From assembly GCA_020853975.1 (NCBI GenBank), contig JADYXW010000058.1, positions 1 to 53,586 of the forward strand: a stretch of DNA of 53,586 nt. The letters are read 5' to 3'. The position numbers and the translations under genes are program-made. The notes below the pieces were generated by a model that was given only the letters and a program-made list of their open reading frames with translations, did not search any database and was not told the origin of the DNA. Origin of the DNA: Phycisphaerales bacterium. Lineage in GTDB: Bacteria; Planctomycetota; Phycisphaerae; Phycisphaerales; UBA1924. This document shows, piece after piece, positions 18,796 through 28,311 of the stretch; the first letter of the stretch is position 1, and each line of letters opens with the position of its first letter.

Positions 18796-19866
18796 ATGGC
18801 TATCCACCACGTCGCACACGCCCCCGCCGGTCTTGACGGCATCGCGGCGCTGATCGGACGCACCCCTCTCCTCGAAGTTCACTACGAGTCCGGGGGCCGG
18901 CCCAGACGCCTCTATGCCAAGTACGAGCAGCGGAACATGACCGGCAGCATCAAGGATCGAATGGCGCTCTGGGTGCTCCGCCGCGGGTACGCCACCGGCG
19001 AGTTGCGGCCAGGCGATGAGATCGCCGAGGCGACAAGCGGCAACACCGGCATCTCCATCGCCGCAATGGGCCGCGCGTTGGGCCACCCCGTGCGGATCTA
19101 CATGCCGGACTGGATGAGCCGCGAACGCGTCTCGCTCATCAGGTCCTTCGGTGCCGAGGTCGTGCCGGTTTCAAAGGAGCAGGGCGGGTTCCTCGGGAGC
19201 ATCCGCCTGGCGGGCGAGTACGCGACGTCCGCGACGGAGCGACGCGTGTTCCTGCCTCGCCAGTTCGACAACCCCGCGAACGCGGAGGCCCACGAGCGCA
19301 CCACCGGGCCGGAAATCCTCTCCCAACTCGGGGCGGTCGGCCTCCGCCCGAGTGCCTTCGTCGCGGGCGTGGGCACGGGAGGCACCGTCATGGGCGTTGG
19401 AAGGTGCCTCAGGGGCGCCAACCCCGACGTGCGGGTGCACCCGCTCGAACCCGCAAACTCCCCCACACTGAGGACGGGGTACAAGGTGGGGTCGCACCGA
19501 ATCCAGGGAATCAGCGACGAGTTCATCCCATCGATCGTTCGCCTGGATGAACTGGACCCGGTGGTGGACGTCTGGGACGGGGACGCGATCCTGATGGCGC
19601 AGGCCCTGGGCCGAGTTGGGCTCGCGGTCGGCATCTCATCGGGCGCGAACTTTCTTGGGGCAGATCGGCTCCTCGACGAACTGGGCGATGACGCGGTGGT
19701 CGTGACGGTCTTCGCGGACAGCAACAAGAAATACCTGAGCACCGACCTCTGCCGTGAGGAACCGTCGAAGGAGGGGTACCGGACCCAAGGCATCCGGCTC
19801 CGGGGCTGGGGAACCATCGGCTGCGAGCCCTGCTGCGGGCGAGCCGCGTGCGGCGGGGCCTCCTGA
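18796..19866 (+). CDS. Cysteine-synthase-family PLP enzyme with Cys-rich tail
   Basis: 356 aa. A fold-type II PLP enzyme of the cysteine synthase (CysK/CysM/CBS-like) group. PLP Lys53 is in MTGSIKDRM. The substrate loop is TSGNTG (80-85), the phosphate loop [10 protein letters not shown] (191-200), and GISSGANF (279-286) and [11 protein letters not shown] (306-316) follow. Family members join O-acetylserine, O-phosphoserine or serine with sulfide or another nucleophile. The C-terminal extension carries Cys343, 346, 347 and 352 ([13 protein letters not shown]), like the divergent lyase. ATG 18796 has GGAG 7 bases upstream. An upstream in-frame ATG would add an Arg-rich stretch and is less likely. 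The exact substrate is not determinable here. Confidence 0.8.
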   Translation: MAIHHVAHAPAGLDGIAALIGRTPLLEVHYESGGRPRRLYAKYEQRNMTGSIKDRMALWVLRRGYATGELRPGDEIAEATSGNTGISIAAMGRALGHPVRIYMPDWMSRERVSLIRSFGAEVVPVSKEQGGFLGSIRLAGEYATSATERRVFLPRQFDNPANAEAHERTTGPEILSQLGAVGLRPSAFVAGVGTGGTVMGVGRCLRGANPDVRVHPLEPANSPTLRTGYKVGSHRIQGISDEFIPSIVRLDELDPVVDVWDGDAILMAQALGRVGLAVGISSGANFLGADRLLDELGDDAVVVTVFADSNKKYLSTDLCREEPSKEGYRTQGIRLRGWGTIGCEPCCGRAACGGAS

Positions 19867-19922
19867 GTCGGGCCGGGCCGCCGGCCTGCACAACGGGGCT
19901 TGGTACCATGGTGCCGTTCTGT

Positions 19923-19938
19923 CGCCGCGCATGCGGCG
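19923..19938 (+). terminator. Hairpin between the cysteine-synthase-like gene and VOC gene
   Basis: CGCCGC, a 4-base GCAT loop, then GCGGCG form a perfect 6-bp stem 57 bases past the stop at 19866. It is followed by only two T, so termination is uncertain. Confidence 0.3.
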
Positions 19939-19966
19939 TTCACACCGCCACGATCCGGAGGCGCCC

Positions 19967-20311
19967 ATGCACCCGACGCACGCTCGCACCGACTACCTCG
20001 AACTCTCGGTGCGCGCCGCGGCGCACGCCAAGGACTTCTACGCCGCCGCGTTCGGGTGGACCTTTCAGGAGTACGGACCGGACTACATCGGATTCAACGA
20101 CGGCACGCGAGAGAGCGGCGGGATGCGCGTGGAGCCCGCGCCCGCCCCACCTCTGCCGGTGCTCTACGCCGACGACCTTGACGCGGTAAAGGCCCGAGTG
20201 CTTGCAGCGGGAGGGACGATCCTGGGCAAGGACCTGGAGTTCCCGGGAGGGCGGCGGTTCCACTTCCGGGATCCATCGGGCAATGAGCTCGCCGTCTGGA
20301 CCAAGGCCTGA
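19967..20311 (+). CDS. VOC superfamily (glyoxalase/bleomycin-resistance-like) protein
   Basis: 114 aa, one full vicinal-oxygen-chelate domain. Two beta-alpha-beta-beta-beta modules are visible. The first runs YLELSVRAAAHAKDFYAAAF then GWTFQEYG, and the second LYADDLDAVKARVLAAGG then FHFRDPSGNELAVW, the latter being the classic end of this family. The Glu in GNELAVW is the usual metal ligand. GGAGG lies about 6 bases before the ATG. Small VOC proteins act as isomerases, dioxygenases or binding proteins; the substrate is unknown. It may share a transcript with the next genes on the plus strand. Confidence 0.85.
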   Translation: MHPTHARTDYLELSVRAAAHAKDFYAAAFGWTFQEYGPDYIGFNDGTRESGGMRVEPAPAPPLPVLYADDLDAVKARVLAAGGTILGKDLEFPGGRRFHFRDPSGNELAVWTKA

Positions 20312-20430
20312 GGGTGGGCCGGCCGCAAGGCCGCGGGCGCGACCCGGTGCAGAGTCGCGCGCGGGCCGCCGCGGGATTGGCCCGTCCGGGCATCCCTACA
20401 CTCGGCGGGATTGGCAACGGAGTGCCGCAC

Positions 20431-21555
20431 ATGGCAAAGGTCAAGACGAGCGCACGCACCAAGGAAAAGGACGCGAAGACGCTCGCGAAACTCGTGGAGC
20501 TGGCGACGAGCGTCTCCAAGACCGCGCTCGCGGGCAAAGACCCGGCGATCGAGATCCCCACGCGCACGAAGTCCAACACCATCTGGAACAGGAAACGGGG
20601 CATCCTGGAGATGGGCGACGCGGTCGCGCAGCGTGAGCTGTTCAACCTCAATCAGGCCAAGCAGTTCATGCAGACGATGATCCACGCGTCGTCGATCAAG
20701 GAACTGATCGAGACGGAGAAATCGTCGAGCCTGCGGTCGCTGTTCTACGCCGCCAAGCACACGGTCGCGGGCACGAAGGAGAACACCTTCGACGAGCAGG
20801 GCGAGAGCGACCCGATCCTCGAGGACCTCGAAGTCTCTCTGGGTGCGCTCCGCGAGGAGTTGCACATCTTCGCTGAGAACCGGGGCACCCTGGTCGGGAA
20901 CCTCACGATCATCGACAAGGGGGACGAGATCGACTGCCGCCGGATGGGCTCCGGGGGCTACGGCATCCCGAGCATCGTCGAGCCCGACGTGATCCAGTTC
21001 AAGAAGTGCGAGGCGAAGTTTGTCCTGCACGTCGAGAAGGGCACGGTGTGGAACCGCTTCAACGAGGACCGGTTTTGGGAGAATAACAACTGCATCCTGA
21101 CACACGGCGGCGGGCAGCCCCCCCGGGGTGTACGGCGCCTACTTCAGCGGTTCAACCAGGAGCTCAAGCTGCCGATCATCTGCGTGCTCGACTGCGACCC
21201 CTGGGGGCACTACATCTATTCCGTGATCAAGCAGGGCTCGATCTCGCTCGCCTTCGAGTCGTCGAGGCTCGCGATCCCCGAGGCCAAGTTCCTCGGGCTC
21301 CGCTCGAAGGACTTCGAGGTGTGCAAACTGCCCGACGCTGTCAAAATCACCCTCAGCGACAACGACGTGAAGCGTGCCAAGGAAATCGCGGCGTACCCGT
21401 GGTTCGAGCAGCACAAGGGCTGGCAGAAGGAGATCGATCATCTCCTCCGCAACGGCTTCAAGATGGAAGTCGAATCGCTGGTGAAGCGCGGCATCTCCTT
21501 CGTCACCGAGGAGTACGTGCCCCAGCGCCTGAAGGCGAAGGACTGGCTCGACTGA
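20431..21555 (+). CDS. DNA topoisomerase VI subunit A / Spo11 family protein
   Basis: 374 aa, the size of archaeal Topo VI A. Subunit A carries the DNA-cleaving tyrosine of this type IIB topoisomerase. The predicted nucleophile is Tyr106 in SLRSLFYAAKHT, matching the family pattern R-D/E-x-x/Y-Y. The Toprim domain keeps its acidic residues: Glu202 in HVEKGTVW and Asp254/Asp256 in VLDCDPWGH. The C-terminal region runs without interruption, so the protein looks intact. Subunit B (the GHKL ATPase), normally adjacent, is absent from this window. The gene sits 18 bases before argH, apparently co-transcribed. It could work with a distant B subunit or alone like Spo11. Confidence 0.88.
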   Translation: MAKVKTSARTKEKDAKTLAKLVELATSVSKTALAGKDPAIEIPTRTKSNTIWNRKRGILEMGDAVAQRELFNLNQAKQFMQTMIHASSIKELIETEKSSSLRSLFYAAKHTVAGTKENTFDEQGESDPILEDLEVSLGALREELHIFAENRGTLVGNLTIIDKGDEIDCRRMGSGGYGIPSIVEPDVIQFKKCEAKFVLHVEKGTVWNRFNEDRFWENNNCILTHGGGQPPRGVRRLLQRFNQELKLPIICVLDCDPWGHYIYSVIKQGSISLAFESSRLAIPEAKFLGLRSKDFEVCKLPDAVKITLSDNDVKRAKEIAAYPWFEQHKGWQKEIDHLLRNGFKMEVESLVKRGISFVTEEYVPQRLKAKDWLD

Positions 21556-21573
21556 GCCGAAGGAGAGAGCACG

Positions 21574-22965
21574 ATGGCGCTCTGGGGCGGCAGGTTTGAA
21601 ACCGGGCCGGATTCGCTCTTCCGGGAGCTCAACGACTCTCTGCGGTTCGACCACCGCCTCGCGGAGCAGGACATCCGTGGAAGCCTGGGCTGGGCGCGGG
21701 CCATCGCCGGCGCGGGCGTGCTCACCCCGGATGAGCTGGCGAGGCTCGAGGCGGCGATGGCGGAGCTCGCGGCGCTCGTGACCGCGGACCCGGGCCTGCC
21801 CGGGCGAGGCAGCGACGAGGACATCCACTCGTGGGTCGAGAGAGAGCTCATCGCCCGCGTGGGCGACCTCGGCAAGAAGCTCCACACGGGGCGCAGCCGC
21901 AACGATCAGGTCTCCACCGACCTGCGCCTCTGGACGCGTGACGCCATCGGCGAGCGTGGCCGTGAACTCTGGGAGTGCCGGCGGAGCCTCATCGCCCTGG
22001 CGGAGCGAGAAGCCGGCACGGTCGTCAGCGGCTATACCCACCTGCAACGGGCGCAGCCCGTGCTTCTGTCGCACTGGTGCCTGGCCTACGCGGAGATGCT
22101 CGAACGCGACCAGGGCCGCTTCATGGACGCGACGGAAAGGCTCAACATCTGCCCGCTGGGCTCGGGAGCGCTCGCGGGCACCGCGTACCCCGTGGATCGC
22201 GACGCGCTGGCACGCGGGCTTGGGTTCTCCGCCGCCAGCCGCAACAGCCTGGACGCGGTCTCCGACCGGGACTTTGTCGCCGAGACATTGGGGGCGTGCG
22301 CGATCACCGCGGCGCACCTTTCTCGCCTTGGCGAGGACCTAATCCTGTGGGGCTCCCAGGAGTTCGGATTCGTGGAGTTTGACGACGCCGTCTCAAGCGG
22401 GTCGTCTCTCATGCCCCAGAAGAAGAACCCCGACGCCGCCGAGCTGCTGCGTGGCAAGTGCGGGCGCATCGTCGGGTCGCTCGTCGCGATTCTGACAACG
22501 CTCAAAGGCCTGCCCCTCGCGTACAACAAGGACCTGCAGGAAGACAAGGAGCCGCTCTTTGACGCGATGGACCACCTCTCCATGTGCCTGCGCGTGGTGC
22601 CAAGGATCATCGACACGCTGAAGGTAAGGCGCGAGGCGTGCCTTGAGGCCGCGAAGGGCGGGTACAGCAACGCGACCGACCTCGCGGACTACCTGGTGGG
22701 ACGGGGCGTGCCCTTCCGCGAGGCGCACGAGCAGGCGGGGCGTGCGGTCAGGCTCGGGCTCTCCCTTGGGCTGCCGCTGGAAGGGCTCTCGGCCGAGCAA
22801 CTGCGCAGCGTCGCCCCGCGCGTGCAGCCCGACGTCTTCGATCGCCTGGCGATCAGCGCCGGCATGTCCAAGCGCGAGGTGCCGGGGGGCACCGGGCCGG
22901 CCGCCGTGACCTCGGCGCTGCGCTCCGCGCGGGACAGGCTCGATGCCTCCCGGCCCGGAGGCTGA
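21574..22965 (+). CDS. argH: Argininosuccinate lyase
   Basis: 463 aa, the standard length. It splits argininosuccinate into arginine and fumarate, the last step of arginine synthesis, in the cytoplasm. It begins MALWGGRF as usual and contains HTGRSRNDQ (104-112), SGYTHLQRAQP (152-162), and the fumarase/aspartase superfamily signature GSSLMPQKKNPD (276-287). AAGGAGAG precedes the ATG. It lies 18 bases after the Topo VI A gene, and its stop faces the hrpA stop 23 bases away. No other arginine gene is nearby. Confidence 0.96.
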   Translation: MALWGGRFETGPDSLFRELNDSLRFDHRLAEQDIRGSLGWARAIAGAGVLTPDELARLEAAMAELAALVTADPGLPGRGSDEDIHSWVERELIARVGDLGKKLHTGRSRNDQVSTDLRLWTRDAIGERGRELWECRRSLIALAEREAGTVVSGYTHLQRAQPVLLSHWCLAYAEMLERDQGRFMDATERLNICPLGSGALAGTAYPVDRDALARGLGFSAASRNSLDAVSDRDFVAETLGACAITAAHLSRLGEDLILWGSQEFGFVEFDDAVSSGSSLMPQKKNPDAAELLRGKCGRIVGSLVAILTTLKGLPLAYNKDLQEDKEPLFDAMDHLSMCLRVVPRIIDTLKVRREACLEAAKGGYSNATDLADYLVGRGVPFREAHEQAGRAVRLGLSLGLPLEGLSAEQLRSVAPRVQPDVFDRLAISAGMSKREVPGGTGPAAVTSALRSARDRLDASRPGG

Positions 22966-22988
22966 TCAGGCTCTTCCACCACGTCTCA

Positions 22989-25900
22989 TCACGCACGCAC
23001 GATCTCTTCCCACTTCTCGTGCAGCCTCTTCACCGAGACGGGGATGGACGTCCGGAGTTCCTGGGCGAAGAGCGACACGCGGAGCTCCTCGACCATCCAG
23101 CGGTACTCCTCCAGGCGATCGTCCGTGATACCCAGCTCCTGCTGGCGCTTCACGAGCTCGTGATAGCCGAGCCAGATCGGCGTGATCTCTCGCAGCCGCT
23201 CCCGGTCTCGGTGCACGCCGCTGCCCGCAAGCCGCTGCAGACGCAGGTCGACCGCCGCCAGGAATCGGGGCAGGTGAATCAGCCACGCCGGGGGGGTCGA
23301 AAGCAAGAAGCCCGGCGGTGTGAGCGAAGTCAGTTGTGAGCGGATGTCGGCGATCGAGTCAGCCCAGAGCTCCGGGTGCCGCCCCGCGAGACGGGACTCG
23401 GCAGCCCGGTAGGCCGCAAGCACCGGCTCGGCGACGGCACAGGCCTCCCGCACCGCCTCGCCAAGCCGTGAAACCGCGAACCTGCACCGCTCCTTGAACT
23501 GGGCCGCGGTGCGGGGAGGCGCGTCGCTCGCGCGGATCGCACGGTCCACGACGAAACCAACCAGCGACTCGCGGAACCTGTCCGGGCTGCCCAGGGCCGC
23601 AGCACCGAGCACAAGGCGCTCGATATCCGGGTGGCGGTGCGTGAATCGTCTCACTTCGTCGGCCGCATCGAGGAGGAACAGCCGCCTCAGCCCGGCCCGC
23701 GTCGCCCTCGCCGCATTCTCCGGTCGTTCAAACAGCCGCAGGGCGACCGACCGGACCTGGTCGACCAGGCCCAGGTACGCGGGGAATCTCGTGCCGAACC
23801 TGTCCAGCTCCACGCGCTCGGGCAGCTCACCGAAGTCCCACGAGGTCAGATTGTCCCGGGTGTACCGCTCCACCCCGTGCAGCACGATCCCCCCCGCGGT
23901 CGCCCTGCGCCCGGAGGCCAGGTGCCCGCGGATCACGTGCATATCCCTGCTCGCGACCAGCAGCTTTCCGTCGTCGCCGAGCACCTCCACCCGCATTCTG
24001 AGAAACTCGGGAATGGGGGAGCGTTCAAGCACCTCACGGGGTACCTCCAGCCCTGCCGCTCGCAGCGCCTCCGACACGCGATCCGCGAGCAGCCCCTGGG
24101 CGAAGGGCAGTCGCCGGCTCCACCCATCGCGTTCGGTCTCCGGTGGGAGCAGCCGGCGATATTCCCTGGGCAACCCGCGGAGCATCGCGCCGACCTTCTC
24201 ATCGAGGGAACCGGGCACTAGCCACTCGAGACGAGATTCCGGAAGATGAGCCGCGAGCTCCGCGGGGGCCCGAACCGTGATGCCGTCCGACCCGTGCCCC
24301 GGCTCGCAGCGGTACTCCAGCGGCAGGCTCGCATCGCCGAGCGCCAGGTGATCCGGATAGTCCGCCGCGGACGGTGGAGTCATCCCCGGCTCGCACACCT
24401 CCGCCGCGGTCATCTCCAGGCCTCGTCGGATACGCCCGGGCACCGCCTTCAGCCACTCCTCGAACTGCGCGACGGAGCAGACGCCCGCGGGCACGCGGGC
24501 GGCGTAGAACGCGAACACGCGGTGCGGATCGACAACGCCCCCGGGCCGGCGAGCGCGGTGTTCCATCTCCCGAAGGGCAGCGAGGAGCCCCTCGTTGTGG
24601 GCGCGGAAGTCGGCCTGAAGGATCATGTCCCCCTCGACCAGCGCGTGCTGGATGAAGAGCTCGCGCGCCTTGGATGGGTCGATCGCGCCAAAGTGCACCC
24701 GTCGCCTCGCCGCGAGTTCCACGCCCAGCAGCGTGACGCGCTCAAAGGCCATGACCTTGCCCGTGCGGGCGTCCCAGTGCGGGTCATAGTGGCTTCGCTT
24801 CAGCAGGTGTGCCCCCGCCTGCTCGATCCAGCGGGGTTCCACGGGCCCGACCGTGCGGGCGTAGAGCGCGCTGGTGCGCACCAACTCGGCAGCGACCAGC
24901 CAGCCCGGCCCCGCACGGAACAGCGCCGAGCCCGGAAAAACCCGGAACTTCACCGAACGCGCGCCGGAATACTCCCCCGCTTCCCCCTTGAGGCCGATGT
25001 TCGAGAGAAGGCCCGCGAGCACAGCGCGATGGATGGCGTCCACCCGGGGCTGTTCGGCCTTCGCGTCGTCACCCAGGGGCCGCCGGGCCGCGATGCCGTG
25101 GTGCTCGCCGGCCACTTCGCGCCGTGAGACGGGCGATGCCGCTCCGCCCGCGCTTCCCCTCCGGCGCCTGCTCGCAGGGGCCGGCGCCGCTGCCACGCTC
25201 CCGATCATGTCCGCGAGCTGGTGGTGGATGTCCTCCCACTCCCGCACGCGGACGAAGGAGACGAACGACTCCTTGCACTCCTTGCGCAGCTTGCTCCACG
25301 AGAGGTGCCGCTTGCGGTCCTGGAACCAGTCCCACAGGCGGAGGAGCGACAGGAAGTCGCTCCGGGGGTCCCTCCAGCGGGCGTGCGCCGCGTCCGCCGC
25401 GGACTGCTTCTCCAGGGGCCGTTCGCGCGGGTCCTGCACGCTGAGTGCCGCGGCGATCACCAGCACGTCAGCCAGACAGCACCCGGGCTCCTCGCGCGCC
25501 GCGAGCAGCATGCGGGCCACGCGCGGGTCGATGGGCAGGCGGGCCATCTCTCGCCCCATGGGCGTGAGCGTGCCCGATGCGGAGACCGCGCCGAGCTCGT
25601 GCAGCGTGTCGTAGCCATCCCTCACCAGGCGGGAATCCGGCGCCTCAAGGAATGGGAACGCCTCGACCTCACCGAGGTTGAGCGCGACCATCTGCAGGAT
25701 GACGCTTGCGAGGTTTGTGCGCACGATCTCCGGGGGCGTGTACCTGGGGCGAGCCTCGAAGTCCTCCTGGGCGTAGAGCCTCACGCACACGCCGGGGCCG
25801 ATTCTGCCGCACCGGCCCGCACGCTGGTCCGCGCTCGACCGGCTGATCGGCTCCACCTCCAGCCTCTGCACCTTGGTCCTCGGGCTGTAGCGGTTGAGCC

Positions 25901-27011
25901 TCGCCACGCCCGTGTCCACGACAAAGCGGATGCCCGGCACGGTCAGGCTTGTCTCCGCGACGTTGGTCGCGAGGATGATGCGTCGGTGCGTGTGCGGGCG
26001 GAAGACCTCCATCTGCTCGTCCGCCGAAAGCTTCGCGTACAGGGGCAGCACCTTCGTGCCCGGCGCACCCGGCACGTGGTGGTTCCGCAGCGACTCGGCG
26101 GTCTCGCGTATCTCCCGCTCGCCGCTCAGAAACACAAGGATGTCCCCGCTTCCCCGCGTGGCGCACTCGTCCACCGCGTCCACGATGTGGCGCTGCATGC
26201 CCTCATCGCGCTCGTCCTGCCCCTCCTCGGTCGGCGGTCTGTACAGCACCTCCACCGGGTACGTGCGGCCTGTCACCGTGAGGACGGGCGCATCATCAAA
26301 GTGACGGCTGAACCGCTCCGGGTCGATCGTCGCGCTCGTCACCACCACCTTCAGGTCCGGCCGGCGCGGCAGGAGTCGCTTGATATAGCCCAGCAGGAAG
26401 TCGATGTTCAGGCTGCGCTCGTGCGCCTCGTCCAGGATGATCGTGTCGTAGGCCTCCAGGTCCGGGTCGCTCTGCGTCTCGGCGAGCAGGATGCCGTCGG
26501 TCATGAGCTTCACGAGCGTGCCCGGGCCCGTCTTGTCGCCAAACCGGACCTTGTACCCCACACCCTCGCCCAGTGAGACGCCCAGTTCCTCCGCGATGCG
26601 CGACGACACGCTGCGGGCCGCGAGACGCCTGGGCTGCGTGTGCCCGATCATACCCGAGACGCCACGCCCGAGCTCGAGGCAAACCTTGGGGAGCTGGGTC
26701 GTCTTGCCGGAACCCGTCTCCCCGCACACCACGACGACCTGGTGCTCGCGGATCGCGGCGAGGATGTCGTCTCGTCGCTGGCTGACCGGAAGATCCGGCG
26801 GATACGTGACCGTGGGGACCGAGCGGCGTCTGGCCTCGGCCCGGGCATGGGCCGGCGCGATGGACTGGGCGAGCGATTGCAGCGACCGGGCCCGGTCCTC
26901 GCCCCGGCGCATCGCCTCAAGCTCTGCGCGAAGGCGCGGCAATAGCCTCCGCCGGTCCCGGACCATGCAGCCGGCCACCTGTCTCGCGAGTTCGTGCGGA
27001 CTGACTTCCAC
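22989..27011 (-). CDS. hrpA: DEAH-box ATP-dependent RNA helicase HrpA
   Basis: 1340 aa, close to E. coli HrpA (1300). Helicase motifs in order are GETGSGKTT (Walker A, about 115-123), TQPRRLAA, DEAH (in ILDEAHERSLN), SAT (VTSATIDPE), then LATNVAETSLTVPG and QRAGRCGR in the second RecA domain. The winged-helix/ratchet region follows, then the long DUF3418 C-terminal part typical of HrpA. A linker rich in Ala, Pro and Arg (about 620-660) is looser than in E. coli. HrpA acts on RNA and helps rescue collided ribosomes. The start is a GTG (27011), with an internal ATG 15 codons on as an alternative. It lies 22 bases downstream of the system 2 lipoprotein, so it may be read through from the secretion operon. 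Confidence 0.94.
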   Translation of the reverse strand: MEVSPHELARQVAGCMVRDRRRLLPRLRAELEAMRRGEDRARSLQSLAQSIAPAHARAEARRRSVPTVTYPPDLPVSQRRDDILAAIREHQVVVVCGETGSGKTTQLPKVCLELGRGVSGMIGHTQPRRLAARSVSSRIAEELGVSLGEGVGYKVRFGDKTGPGTLVKLMTDGILLAETQSDPDLEAYDTIILDEAHERSLNIDFLLGYIKRLLPRRPDLKVVVTSATIDPERFSRHFDDAPVLTVTGRTYPVEVLYRPPTEEGQDERDEGMQRHIVDAVDECATRGSGDILVFLSGEREIRETAESLRNHHVPGAPGTKVLPLYAKLSADEQMEVFRPHTHRRIILATNVAETSLTVPGIRFVVDTGVARLNRYSPRTKVQRLEVEPISRSSADQRAGRCGRIGPGVCVRLYAQEDFEARPRYTPPEIVRTNLASVILQMVALNLGEVEAFPFLEAPDSRLVRDGYDTLHELGAVSASGTLTPMGREMARLPIDPRVARMLLAAREEPGCCLADVLVIAAALSVQDPRERPLEKQSAADAAHARWRDPRSDFLSLLRLWDWFQDRKRHLSWSKLRKECKESFVSFVRVREWEDIHHQLADMIGSVAAAPAPASRRRRGSAGGAASPVSRREVAGEHHGIAARRPLGDDAKAEQPRVDAIHRAVLAGLLSNIGLKGEAGEYSGARSVKFRVFPGSALFRAGPGWLVAAELVRTSALYARTVGPVEPRWIEQAGAHLLKRSHYDPHWDARTGKVMAFERVTLLGVELAARRRVHFGAIDPSKARELFIQHALVEGDMILQADFRAHNEGLLAALREMEHRARRPGGVVDPHRVFAFYAARVPAGVCSVAQFEEWLKAVPGRIRRGLEMTAAEVCEPGMTPPSAADYPDHLALGDASLPLEYRCEPGHGSDGITVRAPAELAAHLPESRLEWLVPGSLDEKVGAMLRGLPREYRRLLPPETERDGWSRRLPFAQGLLADRVSEALRAAGLEVPREVLERSPIPEFLRMRVEVLGDDGKLLVASRDMHVIRGHLASGRRATAGGIVLHGVERYTRDNLTSWDFGELPERVELDRFGTRFPAYLGLVDQVRSVALRLFERPENAARATRAGLRRLFLLDAADEVRRFTHRHPDIERLVLGAAALGSPDRFRESLVGFVVDRAIRASDAPPRTAAQFKERCRFAVSRLGEAVREACAVAEPVLAAYRAAESRLAGRHPELWADSIADIRSQLTSLTPPGFLLSTPPAWLIHLPRFLAAVDLRLQRLAGSGVHRDRERLREITPIWLGYHELVKRQQELGITDDRLEEYRWMVEELRVSLFAQELRTSIPVSVKRLHEKWEEIVRA

Positions 27012-27033
27012 GCCCCGCGAGGGTATGGGGCGG

Positions 27034-28311
27034 CTACTCGCCGGGCGCTTCGGTTCTCGCCTTCAGGATCATCCGGACAAGCTCAAGCCGGTCTGGCGTC
27101 TGCCGCACCGGGCCCACAAGCATCAGGGAAGGCTGATCCGGGCCGGCGGCGACAAGACGCGGAACGTACTGCGTTCCGATGACCGTCGTCCCCACCCCCG
27201 TCGGTCCGCCCGAGCCGATCTTGGGGACAAAGGAGAGCCCTTCGGGGGTCGTGCAGAAGTAGCCCGGGCTCAGCGGGTCGGGAGAGCGCGCCGCCGCGAC
27301 GGACTTTGGCGTGAGCGCCTCGAAGACGCCGCTGGAGAGATCGAACACCGCCATGCACCCGGTGCGGGGGCTGAAGAGCACGAGCGGCCCGGGCTCAAGA
27401 CCCAGCCTCGACGGGGCCGGCCCCGGAGACGTCAGTGCGATCTGGTGGGCCAGCAACGGGTCGGCCGACCCGCCGAGAAGCCGCCTCATCACCGTCCCCT
27501 CAAGCTTCCCGCCCTGCACCCGGATCGCCTCGAGGTCCGTCGCGTTTCGCCCGATGCGGCAGGCATACACGACCGCCGGATCGTCTCCGACCATCGGGAA
27601 CGCGAACGCCTCGCCACCGGCGGGCCGGACCGACTCCGGCTTGCCGGGAGAGATCAGCACAAGGTCCGCCTCCGGGGCGCCCTGAGCACGCCGTGTGAAC
27701 ACGAGCGAGCCGTCGCTGGTGAGCACCCCGTGCGCGTTGCAGTTGCCATCCTTCGCCAGCCACTGGAGCTTCCCTGTGCCCCAGGCGACGCGGCCGATCC
27801 ACCGGCTTCCGTCCCGCTGGGGGGATTCCACCAGGAAGCCCGCGCCGTCCGAGGCCCTGCCCAGCATGAGCCCGCCGGGAACGGGGTCCGGGCCTTCCAT
27901 GGGCGTGGGCGTGGGTCCCGAGACGTCAAAGACCGTGATCGTCGTGCGGTTCACGGGCTCGGACGCGGGCTCCGCGAGGAGCGTGGGCCAGGTCGGCGCC
28001 TCGCCGCTCTGCACCGCGAGAAACTTGCCGTCCGGAGAGAAGAGCGGCAGCGTGGCGCCGTCATAGGGCACCGAGCCGGCGGGGAAAAACGTCACCCGCA
28101 CCGCGGCGCTGCTCGTCACGGCGACAGCCGGCGTCGCGACAGGGCCATCCGGCAGGGTGGGCCTTGGTCCCTCAGTCGTGGCAGGGGCCTGCCCCCCGGG
28201 GCGCACCGGCACACCACGCGAACCCGGCCCGGACTGCACCTCCGAGACGCACCCGGCGAGCGACCCAAGCGCGACCAGGCACGCCGTGTGCAGCGCGGGA
28301 GAGGCCTTCAT
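27034..28311 (-). CDS. Lipoprotein with beta-propeller-like repeats, follows gspD
   Basis: 425 aa. The signal peptide ends in the lipobox LAGC, so Cys21 should be lipidated. A Pro-rich linker (about 25-65) leads to a beta-rich body with propeller-like blades such as PLFSPDGKFLAVQ, GVLTSDGSLVFTRR and VLFSPRTGCMAVFD. I cannot name the family. Its ATG overlaps the gspD stop by 4 bases (28308-28311), so it is coupled to the secretin. By position it could be a pilotin-like or secretin-associated outer-membrane lipoprotein, but known pilotins are much smaller. System 1 has no counterpart. Confidence 0.7.
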   Translation of the reverse strand: MKASPALHTACLVALGSLAGCVSEVQSGPGSRGVPVRPGGQAPATTEGPRPTLPDGPVATPAVAVTSSAAVRVTFFPAGSVPYDGATLPLFSPDGKFLAVQSGEAPTWPTLLAEPASEPVNRTTITVFDVSGPTPTPMEGPDPVPGGLMLGRASDGAGFLVESPQRDGSRWIGRVAWGTGKLQWLAKDGNCNAHGVLTSDGSLVFTRRAQGAPEADLVLISPGKPESVRPAGGEAFAFPMVGDDPAVVYACRIGRNATDLEAIRVQGGKLEGTVMRRLLGGSADPLLAHQIALTSPGPAPSRLGLEPGPLVLFSPRTGCMAVFDLSSGVFEALTPKSVAAARSPDPLSPGYFCTTPEGLSFVPKIGSGGPTGVGTTVIGTQYVPRLVAAGPDQPSLMLVGPVRQTPDRLELVRMILKARTEAPGE

